NCBI GenBank assembly: GCA_963556495.2
Contig: OY747703.1
Span: forward strand, 33,124,296-33,188,295
From: Valencia hispanica
Lineage: Eukaryota > Chordata > Actinopteri > Cyprinodontiformes > Valenciidae
Reading direction: 5' to 3'
Length of the DNA: 64,000 bases
A program made the translations under genes and the position numbers. Shown in pieces: positions 55,101-64,000 of this stretch. The stretch's first letter is position 1. Each line of letters begins with the position of its first letter. The notes beneath the pieces are model-generated. The model worked only from the letters and a program-made list of their open reading frames with translations. It had not been told where the DNA came from and ran no database searches.

Positions 55101-58100
55101 TACCTTACTTTGTTGCACACGCCTTATAGATTTTTCAGACTGTGTAGGAACTCGAGATAAAAACCTGGTAAAGGCAGCAAGTTACCAGGAATAACAGCCA
55201 TTTATCAGCCTATTTAGAGCAGACTGTTTGCACCCTATTTAAAACTTTGATTAAAATATATTTTTAAATAATAAATAACGGGTACATGATGGTTATAGAG
55301 GGCATATTGTAGCCTAAGCCTTTTAAATAACAGCAGAATTGATCAATGTTATTCATCTTTCACTGGCCTAGGTGCTAGCAAAAATATTTTGCAGAATAAC
55401 AGTGATGAATAGTTACTTTAAGGATATTTTTTGGGCTGAATGCTTTGGAGGAAATGTGCTAAAATACCTGCAGACCAGACAGCTGTGAAGCACACATTTA
55501 GTATACCTACAGGTAATGCAAAACCAAAAGGCCTTTGAAGCTAAGCAGAGCTCTAGATGAGCCTCTCAGAGGGTTGTGGTTGGAGGGTGTTCCTCACAAG
55601 TTTTTGTTTGACACTGCCTGCTGAGCTTCAGGCGCAACAGCATAATGTCTGTAAACAATCAGTAACAAAAAAAAAAACGGGAGAAGTTGTTGACTCACTT
55701 TTCATTCCTTTCCTGAACGTCTGCTGCACATACTTCAGACCTGAAACAATCTCCTTGTTCACCTGAGGATCATAAACATTATCTGAGATACCGACAGAGA
55801 CCAAGTGACAGATCTAAAGGTTCAGCATTTGAACACATCATTAGAGATTTTAATAAAATGTTGAAACGGGCTCAGGTGGATACAAAATATGAATGGAAAA
55901 CCATAAATCTGGGACATTTTGATATTGGACCCGACAGTAAAAGGAATTTGTCACCATTTCTCGCTGACCCTGCTGTTACCATGGTAACAGACTCTCCGAG
56001 TCTCATTACAACACAAAGTGGATTCTGTGTCTTTTGTGGCCTTACTGTACAATGTCGAGGATACAACAGTCATACTGATTCTTTGCTTTAGCTACTATAT
56101 GACTATTGGAAAAAGATAACTGCCTAAAAAGACCGATATGAGCTCTTACCTTAAAGCTGATTTTTATTTTGTATTCTACTCCCTCCTTTAGCACAAAGGC
56201 CTGCTTCTTAAAGGCTTCTAGGTCTCCTGTAAGAAAAGTTGAGTCATCATGAGCATGCAGGACAGACGTTAGACAGCAAAAGTCCCATGCTCAATGAGTT
56301 TCCCCCTAAATTCAAAATAAAATATTCATGCAATACCAAACATTGCAGGGTTTTATAATTTGGCAAACATTATATTGGCTAATGCACGCTTCAGGTTCTG
56401 ATTCCCCCCTTTATTAAATGGAAACCATTTAGTGCAGATTTAACACAGATTTGTAAAACAGCACAAAAACCCCAAAAAGCAAGCCGTTTCTCTGAAATGT
56501 TTGCGTTGGTCGACATATGTTGGTGTAGATTCTCAGTCATCCAGGACATTATATTTTTGAGAGTTTAAATGAAGGCAACTGGACTTTTCTGGATTGGGCG
56601 ACATCTTAACTACACACACGCACACACGTGTCACACTCTGCTGCAGATTCATAAAGTTTTACATCTTTTCTTTGTCTGGTCTCTATAAACATCACCGTCC
56701 ATTATTGAAAAAGTTCATATTAAATCCCACTAAATGGTAAAATCTTGCCACCTGCTGGGCACACCAGATACCTCTGATCTCCTTTAACCATCAGGACTCC
56801 CTTCAGTTTGTTCCATCTTTGTCCCCTTGGGCAGATTTGTCACAGGCAGAAATTTGCAGCAACATTGATTATAATCAACTTTTTTATTTATTTATCTATG
56901 AATGCTAATATCTTCAGTTTTCACAATACACATTTATGTATTTTCAGAATTAATAATGCCCTAAATATATTAGTTTTTAAGATGACTTTTTCCCTGAAAA
57001 AAAAAAAATGTTCACACCAAGCACAAATTTGAGATGTTTTATGGGACAAAAATCCCAATTACTCCAGTTCACTTTCATTAAAATTTAGAACACATTTGTT
57101 TTAAAAACATTACAAGAAAGTCTGTCTCTTTAGAAATCCTTACAGTAAACAACTCAGCGGTCAATCTGCAAAACCTAACGGTTTATTTTTAGGTTTCTGC
57201 GGACATCTTCCTCATGTTTTCCCTTGACGCCTACCTCATTTAAAACTTCTGTGCTTACTTTGTTGTACACGTTTCTGTACACTTAAACATAAGAAATACA
57301 TAAATCTAGAGAAAGACATACACTGCACAAGCAGAAAAACACAGTAGTTAAGTCGTGAACTAGAGGACTCTAAAAATGAACGTGAAGCCCGTTGTGTAGA
57401 GGCCTCCATGTTCTCTGTCTGCTGATTTAAACAGATCTTATTCTGTTCAATAATTACATGAGTCTGCTTCAACTCATCATAATAAATGACTAAGTTAGCA
57501 TGACTCATCCTCAGCAGATTCCTAATACGTCTTCATTAAAAAAAAAAAAAACAAGACCATTCAACTAATTATTGGGTATAAACCTTTTAAACCTTTTAGG
57601 ACACAAACCTTTGTAAAAGAACAGGTAAATAAAAAATTTCATACATCTTGTTCAGTATATCAAATGCAATGTAAATCCCACTTTTTATTGCTTTCTGTTA
57701 TTAGTGCTACAAAAGGGGGTTAAGAAATGAAGGTGCAATTTGTTTTGCCGACCCTGAGGTCGAAACATTGCCACATCTCCCACCTTGATAGGAATCCACA
57801 GGAGGATCAAGTCAAGCTAAGCATGTCAGAACTACTTTTGGTGGCCCTCAGATTTAGGGGAAATGCTGAAAACCTGACATCAACTCAACATTGTCTCCAT
57901 TATATCCACAGCTGTCATAATCGGATGAGAAGTTTCAAAAAGCTGCAGTGATGCAGGGAACAGCCGACACAGGACAGAATGTTCTGGACTGCCTCAAATC
58001 AGGGCCAGCTGGAGACTTTCCACTGGGAATAAGAGGACTTCAACTGTAAAACAAGTTTAGGAGCGCTTCTCAAGTTTGACACAGAATACGGAGATGCATG

Positions 58101-61100
58101 GGGATTTGATGAAAGTAACGGGCTGTTTATTTTTGCTATTACACAAGAGATTAACTTGAAAATGTTTGACTGAATTCAGAACTATTGAGGTTGGTTGAAT
58201 AGACATTTTCAACCTGGAACAAAACAACAGAAGACTTTTCATTTAAAATAGGAAGTCACCTTGCAGGTCCAGGACCAGAGGATTTGGTGCGCTTTCACAG
58301 ATGAGTGCCATTCGAGTCACCTGGACATTAGGAGCATTTGGATCTGTAAGAGATTAAAAAACAAAAACATTTTTAGATAAACAATACGCTGATACAGAGG
58401 CCAGATATGGGATGCAAAAACAACTTCTGGTTTTGAACACTTCTGTCCACAGGTGCCTGAGCATGAAGCTGCTTCTACCAGTGTTCGTTAAAGAACAGGT
58501 TGCTCAGTGAATTCCAGCGTGGTACCATGACAGGACATGAGTACAGTGGCTGAGGAGAGACATTGAACTGGTTTCCAAAGCTGAATTGGTGCAGCCAAGT
58601 ATTACATCGCCAAGTCTAATGCAAAGTGTCCGAAGCGATCGTTTCAAACGCAACACTATGGGACTCCAGAGCAACTGAGACATGTTCTGTGGATTGATGA
58701 ATAAAGCCACTCTGCCAATTCAATGGACAGGTCTGAGATTGTTAGTTGCCATGAGAACAGTACGTGCCTGATTGCTTTGTGTCAGGTTTAAAGTTTAGTG
58801 CCGAGGTGTGAAGCTGTTTGTAGAACCTGGACTCGGCTCCCTACTTATGGCAGAGGGAACTTGTAATGCTTCAAGCTTACCAAGATATTGTGGATAATTC
58901 CTTGCTTCAAACTTGTGTGCAATGGCCCCTTCCTGTTCCAACCTGACCGTGCACAAAGCAACAACATCCATCAAGTTTAACTTTACTGGTCCCCACAGAA
59001 TCCCGACAGGAACAAAACACCCGATTTCCTAAATTACAGCCAATTCCCTTTATGTCCAAAATTAGGGTCTGAACTCATAAATGCACTATTAGGCAATACG
59101 GTGTATACCAAACAATTTTAGAGTAACTAATTAACCTAAAAATGATGTCACTGGACTGTGGGATGCAGCTTCTTCCTTCCAAGTTTAGTTTCAAGAGCTT
59201 CACACAGTAGTGCAAAGACATCACAGACAGATGCTGTCATTTCTTTAGTCAGTCTTTATAATAATACAGCATTAAACAGATGCAGTGTTTTGAAACATCA
59301 TGCACACACTGAAGTACAGACATCGGTTAGATTAGAGTTTTTATACCTTGGTCCCTAGGGTCCACTGTCAATCATGTTTTAGATGCATCTTTTCCCACAG
59401 CACACATAATTCATATAATTTCATTACCACCTCAGCAACCCATCAATGCTGCAGGGAAACGCCTAACGCATGCAGAACAGTGTTCCCTGAAGACCAGGGT
59501 TGAGAAAAATTTGGTTAGAGCAGTGGCTTCCAAACTTTCCACCTTCTGACCCAAAAAAATAATAATCTAAGAGGCCTGTGACACCAACTCTTGGTTGAGC
59601 TTGCAAGCATTTTTACTGAGTCATTTAAAATTGGTACAATGGCAACACAACAGCAAGAGTCAAATTTTTTTTTGTTCTTTGCACTATTCATAAAATGCAT
59701 ACGTTTTCTCATTGCTAGTTTTTGGTAGTTAACTTATACCGTCAAGAGGACCTCAAGACCCCACACTTGCATATCTGTGATCCCAACTTAGTGAATTACT
59801 GGGTTAGACAACCGTCACCAATGAAGATCTGTAATAATCCGCACCACAGATGGAACAGTCTGGAGGCACGAAGAGAAGCTCTAAACACGCGTTCCCACCA
59901 ATCTGAAAAATCTGGATAGTTGGTGGTAACCAGCCGCTCAGACGTTTACTGTGCTGAAAATGACTTGAACTAATGTGGTCACCCAGACAGGCTAATATAC
60001 CCTAACAAATTACAGGAAATGTCCACATCTGATGTAGTATTTTGTATCCTAAAGATTAATATTCTGAGTCCAGTCGTGGACTGCGTATGATGAGAGTCCT
60101 GCATCTTACTGCTGTTCAAATATGTGAGCTCTGGGGAGCTGAAACTAGGACACTTCTGCTGTTGTTGAGACTCTCTTTGTTAATTAGACTCTAGTTTCTT
60201 GAATCTGTTTGGAAACAAGCAGATTTCTGGTTTAATCCGAGGAATATCGGATCACAGTATTTGACAAACATGTAGGTCAAGTACCTCTGATAGATTCACT
60301 TAACCCAACACAGCTTCAACCAGCAGTGAGTGGCTTCACATGTTCAGAGAACATGATTTTACTATCCTGTTTAAGAACTTTCATTGAAAGGGGCTATATG
60401 CAATTTTCTGAAATTTAAACTCGCGACTGACACCTGTGGCCAAAAAACAGAACTGCTCTTCCTTTCTGCTCGCTCTCGCTCCTACGCCGGTCGCTCTCAG
60501 TCTTCGATCTTTTTTGGGCACTTGTCAGAGGTTTAACTTTTTTATGAGTGTGAGAGTACGGTCCCCTGTGGAGGGGACCGTACTCTCACCATACTGTACA
60601 CCTCAGACTTCCAGTACAAATCAGAGACCTGTCATCTGCAGAAATTACTCAGATGACTCTGCAATTGTCGGGTGTATCAGAGATGGACAAGAAGCTGAAT
60701 ACAGAGAGCTGGTGGACCGCTTTGTGACATTGTGTGGAAACAATCGTCTCACCTTGTATGTGAACAAAACAAAGGAGATGATTGTAGATTTCAGAAGAAA
60801 CAGGGATAAGTCAAACACTGTTTCCATCATGGGTGAAGAAGTGCAGGTGGTTGAGGAATATAAATACCTCGGAGTTCACCTGGACAACAGACTGGACTGG
60901 AGGCGCAACAGTGAAGCCGTCTACAAGAAGGGACAGAGCAGACTGTACTTCTTGAGGAAGCTTAGGTCCTTCAAGGTTTGCACCAAGATGCTGCAGATCT
61001 TCTACAAGTCTGTTGTGTAATCTCTCGTAATCTCTTCAGCCATCATCTGTTGGGGTAGCAGCATCAGAGCCAGGGATTTAAAAAGGCTCAACAACCTGAT

Positions 61101-62547
61101 AAAGAAGGCTGGTTTTGTTCTGGGGACAACTGTGGAAAATCTGGAGATGATGATGCAAAGAAGGATTCTTCATAAAATCAAAAAAATTATGGACAACCCT
61201 GAACATCCTCTTCATGAGACAGTCTTACAACAACAGAGCGTCTTCAGTCGGAGGCTTCTTCAGTTTCGCTGCAATACAGGAAATCCTTCCTGCCCACAGC
61301 CATCATCATCTACAACAACTCCTTAAATAATTAATTATATGAGCTATACCAACACTTAATTTCCCTCTGGGATCAATAAAGTATTTTTGAATTTGAATTG
61401 TAGTCTTATGTGGAGTTACTGTTGGTGTCAAAGTTGTCCTTGGTCTCTTCTGTGTATTCGCATAATCCCTTGAACTGCTTGCGAGTGTAGGCTAATAGCT
61501 GACTAGCGGTGGTGGCAGAGTGATCTGAAACATTTAACATGAACGCGCTTGACGTCACATCCTCAGACAGCACGGGAAAATCCGACCCAACAGAAAATAG
61601 AAAAAATTGGATACAGGCTTATAGGTGCACCCACTGTGAGCTGACAAGGTGTCAGTATGCTCATCAGGAGATGTTTGAGTCATAAATGGTCAAATAAAAA
61701 GGCTATCGTTACGTTTATTTTGGGGAAAAAGTTGCATGTAGCCTCTTTGAACAGTAATGTAGATAACATTACAATGAACTTAATTCAGCTTAGCTCAAAA
61801 TTATTCATGCCATTCATGAATGGACCAAAACCTACTTATGGTCCTTCATACTCGTTTCAGGATCAGTGGAGATCGCTCTTTCGCTCTTTTCAAAGTTGCA
61901 TGTTTACCTATTTTAGGTCAATTTGTTCTAATCCCAGAGTAATTTATGGGGTAATAAAATTAGGAAACCAACAATATACACAGTTAATTACAAGTTTACA
62001 TTTGTTTAATAATGCTTTTAGCCACACAAGCAAGGTCGACTTACAGATCCCTCATTAAGGACACCAATTAATACAACAAAATATATATACATATTTCCTC
62101 TTAACACTAAAAACTTGCAACAGAACTTTGTTTTACTAATGATTACAAAAGCACTCCAGCTGAGTCCAAGTTCATGTCTAAATCTCCAGCAAATAATTAG
62201 CCTAATTTCCAACACAATCCCAAAGCAAAAGCAATTTTCAACACCCAAAAGGATTTGGGATTTAAGCTTCTTATACTATGATAAGCTGCAGAAACATGTT
62301 TAATGAGAGCAGAACCCCCCCGCCCCTCATCATACACATAGATACATATTCTGACATTACCAGCTTCAGTGATACCGGGGCCAAGCAGGGCTTCTTTGTA
62401 TTTGCGTAGACTTTCATCATCTTTATCCAGCTCTTGGATCTCTTTCACAGACTTCTGCGCTGGTGGTTTGTAGTTTATTGGCTCTGGCTCCTCATTTTCG
62501 GCGGCGATAGCTGCTAGCTGCTCTGGGGTCACCTCATCCTCAGCCAT
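52193..62547 (-). CDS. arhgdia: Rho GDP-dissociation inhibitor, ARHGDIA-like, complete
   Basis: Rho GDI binds prenylated Rho, Rac and Cdc42 in their GDP form, extracts them from membranes and holds them in the cytosol. The coding exons are 62361-62547, 58260-58343, 56150-56226, 55699-55762 and 52193-52392. Phases match throughout and give 203 aa against 204 in human ARHGDIA. The N-terminal regulatory arm reads [20 protein letters not shown], then [20 protein letters not shown] and [12 protein letters not shown]. The immunoglobulin-like geranylgeranyl-binding domain follows ([89 protein letters not shown]) and ends KKDWND. The N-terminal arm matches ARHGDIA, not ARHGDIG, which lacks it; ARHGDIB is less likely. 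The start was chosen at MAEDE by homology. A pyrimidine-rich AG directly before it suggests that an upstream non-coding exon is spliced on. Intron 4 holds three SINEs, two of them inverted. Confidence 0.95.
52464..52770 (+). mobile_element. Common teleost SINE, head partly deleted
   Basis: It starts 'gggctgcacagtggtgcagt' (A-box region) and runs through the typical body ('gagtttgcatgttctccctg', 'ggcttcctcccacagtccaa', 'gtgatggactggtgacctgt', 'accccgcctcccgcccgatg') to 'ggatggatgg'. The B-box segment is missing. It lies in arhgdia intron 4. Confidence 0.75.
53280..53575 (+). mobile_element. tRNA-derived SINE with (ATT)n tail
   Basis: The tRNA-like head has 'tgtagttcagtggtagag' (A box) and 'gggttcgattcc' (B box). 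The body follows ('tttgggcaagacacttcacc', 'taaagcgctttgagggtctc', 'aagcgctatataaatgcaag') and a (ATT)n tail. The tRNA similarity is only in the promoter head; it is not a functional tRNA. Confidence 0.85.
53955..54174 (-). mobile_element. Second copy of the same SINE, inverted
   Basis: Reverse complement begins 'ggggcggatgtggctcagtg' and includes 'gggcaagacacttcaccta' and 'aagctacgattgtag'-type body sequence read backwards. It is colinear with the SINE at 53280 but in opposite orientation, about 380 bp away, in the same intron. Confidence 0.8.
54895..55035. repeat. ATGG-rich degenerate microsatellite
   Basis: Several interrupted runs of GGAT/GGAA units ('ggatggatggatggaaggaa', 'ggatggatggatg'-type) within arhgdia intron 4. 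Confidence 0.6.
58440..58980 (+). pseudogene. Tc1-like transposase relic, third subfamily
   Basis: Phrases such as 'tacatcgccaagtctaatgc', 'gactccagagcaactgagac', 'gttctgtggattgatgaata' (first Asp region), 'gagaacagtacgtgcctgat' and 'ggccccttcctgttccaacc' follow, in order, the core of a known fish Tc1 subfamily. Frames are destroyed. It lies in arhgdia intron 1, just past exon 2. Confidence 0.65.
60550..60589. repeat. 18-bp perfect inverted repeat at LINE 5' junction
   Basis: Arms 60550-60567 and 60572-60589 (GTGAGAGTACGGTCCCCT and its complement) are separated by 4 nt. The right arm is LINE coding sequence (GTVLSP); the left arm is its inverted copy. Confidence 0.85.
60572..61395 (+). mobile_element. 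5'-truncated LINE with reverse transcriptase C-terminus
   Basis: The plus frame reads GTVLSP, then the RT active-site region as [11 protein letters not shown] and [16 protein letters not shown], then [19 protein letters not shown] and [13 protein letters not shown]. After a stop at 61020 the downstream frame continues ([23 protein letters not shown]). The tail is 'ccctctgggatcaataaagt' and GAATTTGAATTG. It is the same family as the scrap at 4195-4352. A hairpin lies at its 5' truncation. Confidence 0.8.
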
Positions 62548-64000
62548 GTCTGGGGGGGCATACATGTGCATCAGACCAGCAGCAAAGCAAGCTGAGAATT
62601 CAAAATGTAAAACAGAAGGGCAAAGAAGTAACCAAACACCTACTTTAGGGGCAGAAATAAAGCTCAAAATAAATATAACCACACTAGTTTCAGAAGAGGT
62701 TCTGTATTCTGTACTATGATACATCTGGTTGTACAGGAAGCATAATTTATCTTCATGCTGCTGCCCTAACTATGCTATGTGATATCATCGCTGAAGCAGC
62801 GTCCTCAACACGAGTCATGAACTGAATTAGGTGTCATGGATCACATGACAGAAAGCCTGTCCACCAGGATGTGGCGAGGGACTCGCTGGCCTTTACAATG
62901 TCTAGGTCATGGGAAAAAGGGCTAAGCTACTCTGGAATGACAAACATTCGCCAGTAGGGGTACTTAAAAAAATATATAGATTTTACACTTATACCTATTA
63001 TATGCACTTCTCTTCATGTTTGTGTTATAGTTTTTATTTATTTTTCTTAATAAAACCCAGGTTTCAGCCCAGGAAGTTCTTTTGCTTTGAGAAAATTAAT
63101 AAAAATGTATTTAGTAGTCATAAAGCTGCACAACTTGCATCAGGAATGAAGGCTTCCAATGCACGGATTAACAACTTTAAACGTTGCCAAAACAACTATT
63201 ATTAAAACAAAAAAACTGGTGTTTCTGCACCATGGAAGAGCTCAGAAGGTTAACTGGAATCATTTCCTTTGCAGGAACAGAGCGAGTAACAAAAGCAGGA
63301 AGAGCTCCGTTTACTTTAGGAGTCTTGACATTCACACCACAGCCATCCCACCCCTAGAACCATGTGAGGAGGCTGACGCAATATATTTTACATCAGTAGG
63401 GTTTGTGTCGATTCCTTGGAGAGACCGTCTTCACACTGGCTGTGCCTCTAATAAACATAGTGCAGCTACTCTAATATAGTAAACAGCTAAAGCAGTCCTG
63501 GGAGGAGCAGACAAGACCGTTCTCCGTCCATCAAAAAAAATAAAAAAGCAGCAATAAGCTGAATATTATGGTTCTTTTGGGGGAATTTGCAAGTTAAAGT
63601 TGTGCAGACATGCAGGTATTTATGTAAACTCACGAAATGGACACCACAAACCAGTACAGAACCAAGATAAACATTTTTACTTAACTACCAGTGACCATTA
63701 AATAATCATAAAACTTTCATTCATTTAATTTAACACATCATGCATCAATTTAAGCCTGGAAAGGTAAAAAGTTACATGTTTCCTTCCTTATGGAGCTGGA
63801 GCAACAATAACATATTTGAAGTGTTACTAGGCCTGTTACAATAACACATTTTGATCAATTGCCCCAAAAATTATTGCGATAAACAATTATTGTCATTTTG
63901 AGACCATTTTCAACAAATGTAATAACGCATGTGCATCTTCGGAACAATCAACAAACTTTAATTGCTAATGAACTTTTACCAATGCAACAGGAAGACATCT
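62548..64000. other. Upstream side of arhgdia, no gene recognised
   Basis: AT-rich DNA without recognised exons. It should be intron or promoter of arhgdia, since a splice acceptor appears to lie just before the start codon; the 5' non-coding exon probably lies beyond the window or is not recognisable by sequence. Confidence 0.35.

Larger units (their letters stand above)
60387..61748. mobile_element. MITE-like inverted-repeat element carrying a LINE insert
   Basis: The ends AAAGGGGCTATATGCAA and, by reverse complement of the right end, AAAGAGGCTACATGCAA form an inverted pair. Non-LINE sequence at 60410-60545 and 61400-61740 is its body. No target duplication could be confirmed. It lies in arhgdia intron 1. 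Confidence 0.5.

Overview
The window is nuclear DNA of a teleost fish. Its genes are split into many short GT-AG exons. The proteins read out of it are vertebrate: a leukocyte-type integrin alpha chain, quinolinate phosphoribosyltransferase, a myosin phosphatase targeting subunit and a Rho GDP-dissociation inhibitor. The space between exons is packed with elements typical of ray-finned fish: Tc1/mariner, hAT, Harbinger and TTAA-target elements, tRNA-derived SINEs and 3' ends of non-LTR retrotransposons. No bacterial, phage or CRISPR features are present.

Layout. (1) 1-8476, minus strand: the 5' part of an I-domain integrin alpha gene, eight exons, running off the left edge inside the I domain. 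(2) 10049-20249, minus: a complete four-exon qprt gene (300 codons plus stop) whose intron 1 carries an almost intact Tc1 transposon. (3) About 20.3-29.8 kb: an intergenic block made largely of nested DNA transposons, several with readable target-site duplications. (4) 30145-47706, plus: a complete 21-exon ppp1r12c-like gene, about 728 aa, with a GC-rich promoter containing a palindromic CRE. (5) 52193-62547, minus: a complete five-exon arhgdia-like Rho GDI, 203 aa, with its poly(A) signal near 50.8 kb. (6) 62.5-64 kb: probable 5' non-coding side of arhgdia, with nothing recognised.

Qprt and ppp1r12c are divergent across the transposon-rich gap. Ppp1r12c and arhgdia converge tail to tail. The latter two both act in RhoA signalling: Rho GDI keeps Rho in the cytosol, and Rho kinase inhibits myosin phosphatase through the MYPT-family threonine sites. 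Their adjacency may still be chance. An integrin alpha of the CD11 type beside QPRT recalls human 16p11.2, where QPRT and the CD11 cluster both lie; I infer residual synteny.

I found no undescribed system of the defence or operon kind. The best leads are: a Ser-to-Leu change beside the inhibitory threonine of the MYPT subunit; a tandem splice donor and an 18-nt microexon in the same gene; a nested TTAA element whose empty site survives in a sister transposon copy; a 29-bp perfect hairpin between two genes; and an unassigned 145-codon ORF between integrin and qprt. Exon boundaries were read by eye from splice signals, phase and homology.
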